Translations under genes and position numbers: made by a program | The notes under the pieces: generated by a model | Databases searched by the model: none | Seen by the model: the letters and a program-made list of their open reading frames with translations, nothing else | Told to the model about the DNA's origin: nothing | Part shown: piece after piece, positions 8,804 through 18,488 of the stretch | How the letters are laid out: each line of letters opens with the position of its first letter | How positions within the stretch are numbered: the stretch's first letter is position 1 | Source: Ophiostoma sp. CBS 140.51 | Taxonomy: Eukaryota > Ascomycota > Sordariomycetes > Ophiostomatales > Ophiostomataceae | Assembly: GCA_029298735.1 (NCBI GenBank) | Contig: JANSLP010000476.1 | Location: 1-19,325, forward strand | Direction of reading: 5' to 3' | DNA length: 19,325 nt

Positions 8804-9608
8804 ATTGTGGTGATCAAGTGATCATTTACTCCTTCCTCATGTACTTCTCGTACTCATTTCGTAGAGCTGTGTAGTTGATCGTAGTCTTGAAGTATGACAC
8901 AAAACTAACCCGCCTATCTATCCCTCTCTAGAGAGAGATCGGGGACGATTAATGATGATAGACGATTCTAGGTGTATACAATAGGCGCTGGTTCGCCTTT
9001 TTGGAAATACAGGTGACTTCGGTTCTTTTGGATAACTGCTTTCGGCGTATCTGGTAGGTTTTCTGATAAGTTTACTGCTTTCTGTGCTTTTTCTTTAAAA
9101 GTCAATAAAAAAAATTGATAAATTTCAACTAAAAACAAAACCAGAAACAAAAAAGTCCCAATAATAATGGAATGTGAAATATGTACCATTGACAATGAAC
9201 ACTTCTAATTATAAATTAAAATACAAAATAATAATTTGTTATTCCATTTGTTCTTACGATGTAGAAACAATTTACTCTTAGCATTTCGTCTGGCCGAATG
9301 AGCCACCAACGAACATATAAATATCTCAAGGGCCAATCATATGCCCACACTGCAATTCATGACACCCCGTAGCCTCTCACGGTACTCAAATTTGCTCGAA
9401 ATTACTTCGTTACTTCATTTCACAGAGAAAAGGGACTGGCAAGGCGATGAAGTGAATCTAAGCAATGAAACATTACAAATTATAATAAATCTAGGCTGAA
9501 CATGCTTGGAAGATGAATAAGATACGTGTAGGAAAACAAAAGACACAAAGGCCAGAAAGCAGAAAGCACAATATAATCAAGTCAACTCCGTCTTCCCCTT
9601 TTCATATC
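8804..9608. other. AT-rich spacer between convergent genes
   Basis: About 0.8 kb separates two gene ends that face each other. It holds paired TGATCA sites (8811-8816 and 8819-8824), a 12-bp palindrome CTCTCTAGAGAG at 8924-8935, and very A/T-rich DNA at about 9090-9245. AATAAA at 9104-9109 is a plausible poly(A) signal for the PPxY gene. No ORF of note is present. Confidence 0.6.
9104..9109 (+). terminator. AATAAA poly(A)-like signal of the PPxY gene
   Basis: AATAAA sits about 300 bases after the stop codon at 8801-8803, preceded by a T-rich stretch and followed by a run of A, a usual setting for fungal 3' ends. Confidence 0.4.
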
Positions 9609-12509
9609 CTACTCTCTCAGATCAGCTTCGCTCTCGCGAAAGACACTTCGCCGCAGCTGTCCAGGGCTGTCACCACCGCTCCCCTGTAGGCTCGTTTGTG
9701 ACGGCGACTGGAGAGGGTTCTGTTGCAGATCCGTATGTATCGGTGGTGTGGGCATGGGAAGCGGCGCCGACGGCTGTGCTGCAGCTTCAGCCGCCGCCTC
9801 GGCACCGGCCTCAGCTTCGGGAATGGGTTGTGTTGGATACGGTTGGGCACCACCTGCGACAATACCCGTCACGGACGGTGGGAATTGTGAGCCCAGTGGT
9901 GAGACAGCACCGCTCAGATTCAGACTGTTCCGTTGGTAGCCGCTTGTGCCAACGGCCGATGACACCCCAGACGTGGCTGACTGGCCGCCCTCGCTGCCCT
10001 GGCGCAGGTGGCGACGGTCTTGTTCACTGAGGTCGGAGACGCCAGACTCCCGGGCGACTGAGTGGGCGACCGACGGCTGTGCTGTCTGCTGCTGAAGTGG
10101 GGGGGCAATAAACTGCGGAGCTTGACCAAGCGACGGAGAGTCCGCTCGTGCAATCACGGGCGGCTGCTGTGTCTGCTGCGGTAAATTACCGTACGAGTTG
10201 TTGCTGCCGTGGTTGGCGACGTTGCTGCCTCCGTGATTCAGCGGGCTCTCCAGCTCGGCCGACGACGAGGGCACGCTGTGGTAGTAGTTACCGCCATGCA
10301 CCATTCTGCTGCTGCTGTTGGCATCAGTGATGGCCGACCCCGTGAAGTCGGACGAACCGGGCAGCTCGGCACGGTACTTGGTGTCGGCAATCATCTCGGA
10401 AATGTATGTGTTGTCGGCCTCGACAGAGGGTGCGGCTGTAACACCAGAGGTCGCCAAAGGGGACTGACCATGGCTGTAGAAGTAGCCCTGGCCCTGGCCA
10501 GGGTGCTGCGCGGCCAAGTTCGCCGCCTGAAGCTGTTCCATCTCAGGAGAGATGGGTGTGCTGCTGCTGAACTGCCCGCCGTAGCTCTGGATGCGACCAT
10601 TGGTGCTGCTGTGGGGATCGTCATAAGAAGATGTGGCAGGCGTCGACGCGTGCTTAACACTTGGCTGGGCGCGCAGCCATGAGAACACAAAGTTGCGGCC
10701 CGTGTCGTACGTGGCGACACTCTCGGTGCCGGGCATGCCGCTGCCACCAACAGGACCCGTGCCACGGCTGGAGCGACGGCCACCGGCACCACCAGCACCG
10801 CTTTGGGTACCGGCGCTGCCGTACATGAGAATGCGACGGCGGCGGTACAGAACAAAGGCGACAACAACAGCTGCAACCACAATCAGACCACCAATCACGC
10901 CGACGAGCGGCGCCACAAACTTGGGCGTATGGTGGCCGCTGATGGTGGAAGAATCGGGCGCATCGGGGTGGGTGTTGTTGGGTGCGGCCGTGGCATTCGC
11001 ATTGAGCGGGTAAGGGTAGTACGATGTCAGCTTGGACGTCGGGTAGGCAGTTGCGAAGACCGCTTTAAGGCCCGTCGCGCCCCATCCGCCCGAAGCGGCA
11101 GGAGCCGTCGCGGTAGCCCCACCCTTCCCGTTGCCGCCGATAACCTTGACAACGGCATCGGGCACGCTGTACTTGGACCACTTGGTGGGCGTATACTCTT
11201 GCAACCAGGACGCAGATGAAAGGTTAAACACTTGGACGACACCGCCGCCAAGGCAGCCTGCGGCGCCGCCGGCCTTGGGTGTGTAACCGCCCACAACAAA
11301 CATTTGATCCGGGTAGGGCGCAGCGCACTTGTGGCCGGCGCGGCCGTGTGTGGAGGCCTGGTCACTCTCATAGACCTGTGTCCAAGTAAAAGAGGGAAGT
11401 GACAGCACCCACACGTCGTCGTTGAATGAGTCGTCAACGTTGATGCCGTCAAAGCCGCCGTAGTAGTAGATATTAAAACTGGAAGCGTCGGCAGCCGTGG
11501 CGACAACAGCGCAGGCGCGCGCACGTTGGCCAACATTGCCGCCACCAGTCGTCGGCTGCTTGTACCACGTCTTACCGGCGACGTCGTAGACATCAATGGT
11601 CGTCACGAACGCAGGGCTATCGGCCGCACTGGCGGCCGCGTTCTCGGAAATGCCACTGATCGACACCCACTGCGGGTCAACAACACCGCCGATGGCCACC
11701 AGGATGCCCTGTGCGCCCACGGGTACCCACACGAGCTCCGGATTGGCTCGGCCGCTGACGGTGGGCGGCAGTGTGACGTTGGTCCAGGTCTCCTGGTTCT
11801 GGGTGGCCATGTCGACAGTGATGAGCGTGTTTGACACGTTAATGGCAGTCATGGAGTCAACGCCAGACACCGTGTAGATGGGGCCCCACGACGGGCTGCG
11901 CAGACCTGAAAAGTACCATGCCTTGTTCTCCGAAGGCGCACTCGCGGCACCACCGTAGGCGACATAGCGTGTCACGTCCGTGGGCAGATCGACATTGAAA
12001 AAGCCGGGCCGGAATGTCGCCTTGTCGGCGCCGTACTGGTCGATTTGGTACATTTGCGCCGAGTCACTGTCTGGCATGCTGTACAGGTTCGTGTTGCGAA
12101 GGAGGCCACCGTACAAAAACCACTCGTCGTCGTTGGCCAGCATGGCACCATCAAAGTAGTTGGGCGCAATGTTGTTGGCATTGGAGCCGGGCGAGACCTT
12201 GTAGAGCACGCCCATGTCGGCTGTCAAGTTGTCGGATGTCTTGAAGGGCACGCTAAAGTTGAGTGTGTACACGATGCCCGACGGATTTGTGTCCCCGATG
12301 ACGCCGCCGTATGAGCTGTCGTTCATGCCCGGAATCCACCATAGAGTGCCGCCGTCAATGTATAAAGTGTCGCGGACGACGGCGGCGCGTGGCTGTTCCC
12401 AGTAGCACATGGTCGTGTTGATCTGGCCCGGGACCCAGCCGGCAGCCTGGGCGGAGGCCGACGCGACGAGGCCGGATGAGGCGAAGAGGAGGGAGGTAAA
12501 AGACTTCAT
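9609..12509 (-). CDS. Kelch-propeller single-pass membrane protein
   Basis: This single-exon gene encodes 966 residues. ATG at 12509 opens a clear signal peptide (1 to about 20-22, ending ASASAQA). Residues 25 to about 460 look like a kelch/galactose-oxidase-type beta-propeller: Gly-Gly pairs end strands at 53-54, 134-135, 186-187, 274-275, 351-352 and 407-408, with blade signatures such as DVYDVAGKTW (306-315) and DVWVLSLPSFTW (365-376). The ectodomain has nine N-glycosylation sequons (for example Asn31, 63, 84, 94, 224, 244) and cysteines 35, 333, 395 and 419. One membrane helix (about 531-555) is followed by RRRR, giving an outside-N, inside-C topology. The 410-residue tail is Ser/Gln/Gly/Pro-rich with an Ala/Glu repeat (898-912). 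Fungal homologues are usually named kelch-repeat or wall-anchored proteins. Role at the cell surface is inferred; no galactose oxidase activity is implied. Confidence 0.9.
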   Translation of the reverse strand: MKSFTSLLFASSGLVASASAQAAGWVPGQINTTMCYWEQPRAAVVRDTLYIDGGTLWWIPGMNDSSYGGVIGDTNPSGIVYTLNFSVPFKTSDNLTADMGVLYKVSPGSNANNIAPNYFDGAMLANDDEWFLYGGLLRNTNLYSMPDSDSAQMYQIDQYGADKATFRPGFFNVDLPTDVTRYVAYGGAASAPSENKAWYFSGLRSPSWGPIYTVSGVDSMTAINVSNTLITVDMATQNQETWTNVTLPPTVSGRANPELVWVPVGAQGILVAIGGVVDPQWVSISGISENAAASAADSPAFVTTIDVYDVAGKTWYKQPTTGGGNVGQRARACAVVATAADASSFNIYYYGGFDGINVDDSFNDDVWVLSLPSFTWTQVYESDQASTHGRAGHKCAAPYPDQMFVVGGYTPKAGGAAGCLGGGVVQVFNLSSASWLQEYTPTKWSKYSVPDAVVKVIGGNGKGGATATAPAASGGWGATGLKAVFATAYPTSKLTSYYPYPLNANATAAPNNTHPDAPDSSTISGHHTPKFVAPLVGVIGGLIVVAAVVVAFVLYRRRRILMYGSAGTQSGAGGAGGRRSSRGTGPVGGSGMPGTESVATYDTGRNFVFSWLRAQPSVKHASTPATSSYDDPHSSTNGRIQSYGGQFSSSTPISPEMEQLQAANLAAQHPGQGQGYFYSHGQSPLATSGVTAAPSVEADNTYISEMIADTKYRAELPGSSDFTGSAITDANSSSRMVHGGNYYHSVPSSSAELESPLNHGGSNVANHGSNNSYGNLPQQTQQPPVIARADSPSLGQAPQFIAPPLQQQTAQPSVAHSVARESGVSDLSEQDRRHLRQGSEGGQSATSGVSSAVGTSGYQRNSLNLSGAVSPLGSQFPPSVTGIVAGGAQPYPTQPIPEAEAGAEAAAEAAAQPSAPLPMPTPPIHTDLQQNPLQSPSQTSLQGSGGDSPGQLRRSVFRESEADLRE

Positions 12510-12595
12510 GATGGGAGAGAAGGGGATAAAGGTAAGAAGAGAAGAGACGGAAGGCCGATAAAGGCAGGTTTCAGACGGACAGGGTCCGCCCTATT

Positions 12596-12622
12596 TCACA
12601 GATGATCGGGACGATGCCGCAT
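12596..12622 (-). promoter_or_regulatory. Upstream ORF, 8 codons, before the kelch gene
   Basis: ATG at 12622 opens MRHRPDHL and stops with TGA at 12598-12596, 86 bases before the kelch start codon. If the leader extends this far, it would be translated first and could lower or condition translation of the main ORF. It is the only minus-strand ATG in the 600 bases before the main start. Confidence 0.4.
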
Positions 12623-13040
12623 GAGAAGAGGGCACAGAATTAATTCGATAGTCAGATGGAAGGGGAAGATTGTAGAAGAGGTGAGAAAATAAAATAAATT
12701 ACAAAAAGAAAGCGAAGAGGATACACAGTGAAGTCGAAGTTTCACGTTGACAGGACGAACGTGTCGTGTCGATGGAGGGGCCCGCGATCTGGGGTTAGGA
12801 TGCACGAAAAGGCACAGAAGAGCACAGAAAACCAGTTACCGATCCAGGTGGGCAAGACAAGGAAGACGGCAGAAAAGTAATAATAGAAGGGAGGAGGGCA
12901 AAGAGAGAGCAAAAAGGGAAAAAACGTCAAAGGCGAAGGGCGGAAATGGAAATTTCAGAGACCAGAGGACAGAGGCGGGTCACACAGACAGGGTCGACAA
13001 GGCCGACAGAAGACAGGGCCAGTGGACAGCCAGGGTAGGA

Positions 13041-13124
13041 TTATCTCACGGGCTGTGGGAAGAGGAAGTGGACTCTTTTAGACTCTTGGGTCTTTCCTGG
13101 GTGGGCTTTCAGAAACGAAACCAT
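13041..13124 (-). promoter_or_regulatory. Possible upstream ORF, 27 codons
   Basis: ATG at 13124 opens a 27-residue frame starting MVSFLKAHPG and stopping at TAA (13043-13041). It matters only if transcription of the kelch gene starts further upstream and this part is not spliced out. No resemblance to a known peptide is seen. Confidence 0.25.
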
Positions 13125-15465
13125 GCACGACGGACGCCGTGCTGCACGCCACGGTTGATCCTTGGGGCGGATGGTGGGTGCGTGCTGGAAAAGAAAAAAG
13201 AAAAACAGAGAAAGCTATACTTGGGTTTCTGGGAACAAACAAAGAGACAGGGAACAGAAAGGCAAGGGGTGGTAGGTGTGGAGGAAAAGGGAAAAAAACG
13301 AAGGAGGGAGGCGAGAAATGCTTTGAAAGACGAACGAAAGCGACGGAAATAGAAGGAGAGAGGCAGGCAGAAAAGAAAAAAATCGGGAAACAAGTAAATC
13401 ACAGTAGAGAGGTATCAACGCGTACACAGTACCACTGAGTAGCCACGACGATCGATGGCGAGGCAAAGGCCAAGTCAACAAGAGACAGAATAGGAAAACG
13501 AGAAAAAAACTTGAGACGAGCTGGAAGAAAGCTTGAAAGACGCCGAACTTTCTTCACCCGACACCTCACAGCAAACTATCGTCGGGCCAAGATCTTGGGA
13601 AAAGGGCTGGCAAGGGACGAGTAAAGAGTGGACAGCTGGAGTGAGCGTGATTGTGGAGGAAGGGAAGTGGAGGGAAAGGGTGGAGGAGTGATGGGGGTGG
13701 GTGGATGGCGGAAGAGGCCTGGATGCTGTTGGTCGAGGTGGACGGTGGCGGTATGCAGGTCTGAAGTGGAGGGTGGTGAGAAGAGGAAGGAGAGTAGCCG
13801 AAGAAGACAACAAGACGAGAAAACAGAGCAGTTGATGGAGCATGCAGCGAATGTGCAGAAAAGTGAGGGAGAAAAAAACGAAACAAAGAGACAAAAAGTA
13901 AACTTACAAGAGGATGTGGGTACGGTAGGGGCAACTAACACGGCTATCACGTATTATTCAGGGTCTATTTACAGGTCTCACAGGGACAGCCCTTTGTGTT
14001 TTCTTTTCGTAGGGCTTACTATTACAGGCATGTTGCAGGGCCCAGGGCATATTACCGCGCATTAAGAGGCATCTGACAGGACCGAGACAAGGCCCAAACT
14101 CGTAAACCTAACAACGGACGGTGAGAAGTGAGCAAAATTCAAGGGAATAGAAAAGCAGACAGTGCGCATCACACAAAACGTGGTGGTTGGTGACACGATG
14201 TTGTCCTGTCGGTGTCCCGAGATAGGAGGCCGGAGGCGTTGCTTTCCGTATTGGTCGATGTGATTTTTTTTCTCTTTCTTCTTCACTTTTTTCAAAGCGA
14301 CCTTAGCAAGATTTTATTCTTTCTTTTTCTTTCACGGCCACAGGACGGATGTGTCTTTTTTTTTTTGTATATGCTGGGCATTTCTCTTATTCCGTATCCC
14401 ATCGTCTCCTCTTCTTCGGAGTGCCTATGACATTTTTAATCTTTTCCTTTTCTCGCTATATCCCGTCGTTCGCCACTTCAGCCTCGTGGGCTACAGGCTA
14501 ATGCGATCCATTTTGGGTTTTTTCTTTGGCTTTTTTGGCGTTTAGACTTATACCGGCCAGTCTTGGCTTGGGCCTCCACATTCAACTATTGTCGGACTTC
14601 GGGGCAGAGGAGAGGGGAGGCGAAAGAAGGCCTTGAGACGGATCACGGCAACGGCGACGGCGGAGGAGGAGACGGACGAAAGTGAAAGATATAGCTTCTT
14701 TCGTTTGTACCAATGCTTGCCAAGATGATACCAAGGTTGAGTCAAGCGTTGAAGAGAAGACGAAGGGGAAAGAAGAAAAAAATAGACAAAATCGGAAGGA
14801 AATCAACGACAGCATTCATCAACAGAAGAAAACAACACAAATAACAACACACAGCCAACAGGCGGCCGGACTACCATCATCCGAAAACGACAGACAGACA
14901 GCGGGCAATGCGACTTCACATGGGCACTGAGCCCAAGGCCTTTTTTGGTCTCGACTCTCAATCGTCGTCTCACGCCGTCCAATTTCCAGCCTCTCCACCA
15001 AGAGATCCCTGCTCGCGAAGAGACAGAAGATGGGAGAAAGTCTGTCCAGTGCTGCCACACAGTTGGACAGAGACAGTGACAAGCCACGCTTCTTCTTTCT
15101 TCCTTGTCTTGCGCCTCACCTCCAGCGGAGCACAGCTGACGGAGCTGTCAGTCACGCTGACCGTCCCTGACCATTGGACTGACGATTGTTTTTGTCCACA
15201 GTATGTGTGCTCCGAACATTTGTTTTCTTGTTCCCTCCCTTCTCCTTGGGCAGGTATCGGGTCGTATCTCGTGCTTTCGTGCAGAGTTACAGCGGAGGGT
15301 ATCCTCTCTCTCTTGCCATCAGCAACGATTCTCCCGAGAATTCTGAGCATCTATGGATTTCCACCCACACTGGACACCTTCACTTCACGGTTCCACCAAC
15401 TGTTGAGACCATGGGCCGACTCGTACGAGGGGTGGCCGCCTTGTGTGGTCGGGGCCTGAACGTTC

Positions 15466-15484
15466 CTGGTCTAGTTTAGACCAG
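15466..15484. repeat. Short perfect inverted repeat, 8-bp arms
   Basis: CTGGTCTA (15466-15473) and TAGACCAG (15477-15484) are exact reverse complements around a three-base loop. It may be a small hairpin or a dimer site; nothing nearby indicates a role. Confidence 0.5.
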
Positions 15485-17345
15485 AGTTGGTGGTGGCCGT
15501 CTCTGTTCTTTTCGTGTTGTCTCTCATATCTCTTTCATCACCAACAGACGGACAGCTTCAGTCCTTGCTGTTTGCGGCCATTGCCACGAGCAATTGAACA
15601 AAGAACAAGACGAACGGCGGAGCCAGTCTCCTCCCGTTTTATTATTTCACATTTCGTCTCTCTTCGTTTTGCAATTTGAGCTCGTTTTCCCATCTTTCTC
15701 TCTTGCCCACTTTCTCTGTCAGCTGACGCGCTACGCTGCAGAATGGATGCTCCACGACAGACACGATGAACACGATCCTTTCTGTCTGACACGGGCGGGC
15801 CTTTTGGGGTCATTTTCCTGTTATTTTTGCGCCAACTCTGCGTCCCGCGTCCATCGTGTCGGTCGCATCACCCAAAAAGCAAATGAATCTCCTGTGCTGC
15901 CGTTGCAGTGCATCTGTTACAGCGCACTGCCCAAGAAGGATTGCAGTTCATTTCAGCAATGGGACGGCAGGCACGGCCACACTGTGTGTTATGATAGCGT
16001 TATGGCGAGCAGAGCCTCATCGTTTCCATTTTTTTTTTTGTCGCTTGCTTTGTGTCGCTCGCTCCTTCCTTCCACGCTGGACCATCCATCGCTCCTGCCT
16101 CTGCTGATCCACCCGCCGAGCTGATTTCTGGGTTGATTCTGCCCTTTGCTGACAGGAAGAGGCAAGAAGAGGAAAAAGGGAAGAGAGAGGGGTTCTGTCC
16201 GTGTCGGGTGGGATGGAAGGATTTGCGAAAAGGGCATCGTCGGTACCTAGCCGGTGGGCGCAATCCATGGCGAAGAAAGACAGAGGATACACAGTGTGAG
16301 GACTGTATATCGACGCATTTAAGCTTTTTTAGGGGTGGCTCCACAGTGCCAGGTGACAGTTGAAAACGTGCTTGCACAAGTGCAGGTACTCGTAAATCCG
16401 CCAAATATAAAACGGGTGGCAGGTGTGCCCAAAGCCTTGTGCCTTCCTGTTCAGGGTCTTGCAACCGCGCCCGACAGCTGCCAGTGGAAAAAAGGCAAGA
16501 AACCAAAGGGCCAAACGACCGACCGACATCTTCAGGACTTTCTCTCTCAGTCTCCGCTCCTCCCAAGCTCCCTCGACAACACCCCCATGTCTAAATGCAA
16601 CCCAAGCCGACCTCCCAGATGGACCATACTGCAAGGAGTTAGTCATTCGAGGAAAGTGACCAACCAAAGAACACCAATCCGCCCAGGGACCCTTGGGCCG
16701 TTCCCAGCCCTCCACCAGTCAAATAAGTGGGGAGAGATGCACATCGCTCTCTCGTTTTCTTGCGTCTTGTTCTCGCCAGCGGCTCGTCGCAGCAAGAAAG
16801 ATCGGTGAGACGGGAGCGCAAAAGTCAAAAGTGCAGAAAAAGGGTTTGCAACAAGCAAGATGGCCGAAGGAAAGAAAAAAGACGTGCAGCCTCTTCGTGG
16901 CTGCATGTTGCGGCCGGCAACAAGAAGACCGAGACATATTCGTTCAGACAGAGTAAAATCAAGGATCGACGGAGCAATATCATCATCCATGGCGACTGTG
17001 ACCTGTGGCTGGTTCCGAGATGGACAACGATGGCGATGGTTGGAGGATGACCGTGAGAAAGAAAAAAGGACCTAGCCAGCCCTTTCAGCCCTTGTTCCTA
17101 AAAACGCCACAATCGGTGATCGGGTTGTCTACGTGGGAGGAACGTTCTCTGCCCTATGCCGTGCACTAACATAGCAACCAGCAGTGTTTGGGTCACCGTG
17201 TTTGGGGAGTCGATCTTCGATTTGCGGTTTGTGATATTCTGTTTCCTTTCCCTTGTTGGCCTCCGTTTTTCGTCTTTTCTTTCAAGATCGTCACTACCTC
17301 GGCCTACCCGACAACTAAAGTCGCTTTTGTTCTCAGTAAGTGTAT

Positions 17346-17368
17346 GGCCTGGCCTGGCCTTGTGGCCT
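17346..17368 (+). repeat. GGCCT pentamer repeat
   Basis: Three tandem GGCCT units (17346-17360) are followed by a fourth copy after three bases (17364-17368). It is a short simple repeat with no visible role. Confidence 0.6.
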
Positions 17369-18254
17369 CCAACGGCTGTGCACAATGGGAGTGGACGGGC
17401 GGGGAAGCCCGAACGAGCTTCTTTTCCCGGTGCGACTGGGTGTGGGATGGGCGTGGATAATGTCTCACAACGAGTGCCTTGTATCTGACAGACGTTGTAT
17501 TTATATTAATAAGTTAGCTTGACTTACACCGCTCTCCGCTAAAACAAAGGCCTGCAGAACCTGAAAAGTCTCAAAAGCCTTGGAGAGCCTTGCAAAAGCC
17601 AAGACACCAAACCAACCGCGGGGATGCACAGATGCACGGAATCCAATGATCGATGGTGAGAAGCTTCTTTCTTCTTTTTGTATTCCTTTGCGGCGTTTCC
17701 TGCAGTATCTTTATTGTGTGTCCTGTCCATTTTTCACAATGGATTTCTCCTCTTCTGCTCGCCTTCCATGGCAGGACCCTGGATCGTCAAGGCCAACGTT
17801 GTATCGTGCAACACATGGCGCATCGCATCAACGCAAGCCAAGGACCCCGCGTCGCTTGGATGAAGGTGGGAGGGAGGCCAAAGAGAACAGCACGAAGTAC
17901 ATGCATCGATGGGAAGGCAGATACGAGTTACGACGGGATGTCCACGATTGGAAAACGGCCCAGCCACGTCAAATGGCAGAATGCGGCTGATGGCTGAAAA
18001 CAGAGGTCAGCGCCGATACCAACGTTGAAGCTCAGCCACGTCTGACAGACAATGACGGAGTCAGGCCGGCTTTCATTGTCTTGGGGCAGATGTCGATCGA
18101 TGGCAGCAGTGATCCTCTTGAGCCTCCCGGTCCTTCATCTGCAGGTTCCTTCGTTTGTATCCTTTCGATATACCGGTTTTTTATTTTTTATGTCTACGTT
18201 CTCCCTTTCTCTCGCTTCTGCTCTGCTTTCTGCCGGGCGGTTACCTGGTCGAGA

Positions 18255-18275
18255 ACAACAGACAACAGACAACAG
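18255..18275 (+). repeat. ACAACAG tandem repeat, three exact units
   Basis: The 7-base unit ACAACAG is repeated three times without change (18255-18261, 18262-18268, 18269-18275). As 21 bases it preserves frame, but the surrounding ORF is doubtful. Confidence 0.75.
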
Positions 18276-18443
18276 ACTGCAGATGATGGATGGCGTTCGT
18301 CACAAAAGCAGCCGAGGCTGGATGATGTTGGGGGCCAACAGATATTGGGCTCCTCCATGTTCGACAAAATGTCTGCCTGTCAAAACCTTGCCGTCTCTGG
18401 CTTGGCCTTGCGAGGGTGGCCGTCGATCCGTGTATTTCAGAAC

Positions 18444-18488
18444 GGCGACTTTCTTGTTGGTGACTTCTTGGGTGACTTTTGGTGACTT
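18444..18488 (+). repeat. Array of four GG(T/C)GACTT elements
   Basis: GGCGACTT (18444-18451) is followed by three exact GGTGACTT copies (18459-18466, 18471-18478, 18481-18488) with start spacings of 15, 12 and 10 bases. All point the same way. TGACT is the half-site core of AP-1/Gcn4-type bZIP factors, so a regulatory array is possible; simple slippage is an alternative. Confidence 0.45.

Larger units (their letters stand above)
12510..13907 (-). promoter_or_regulatory. C/T-rich upstream region and probable leader of the kelch gene
   Basis: The minus strand is strongly pyrimidine-rich throughout. Between the start codon and 13,840 only two minus-strand ATGs occur, at 12622 and 13124, each opening a short ORF listed separately. 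A consensus donor GTAAGT starts at 13907 (minus), and one possible partner is the CTCAG acceptor at 13438-13434, which would make a leader intron removing the ATG at 13843. That intron is speculative. The 122-codon frame from 13843 down to 13475 has a hydrophobic start but is low in complexity and is not called. Confidence 0.4.

Noticed and set aside
5668..12509. Idea that the kelch gene is a Ras regulator because it lies near ras
   Set aside because: Fission yeast Ral2 is a kelch protein needed for Ras1 function, but it is not a secreted-type membrane protein and this one has a different architecture. Proximity alone is not evidence.
13475..13843. 122-codon minus frame with a signal-peptide-like start
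   Set aside because: Low-complexity Ser/Pro/Leu translation of the C/T-rich kelch upstream region; similar frames appear in all three minus frames here.
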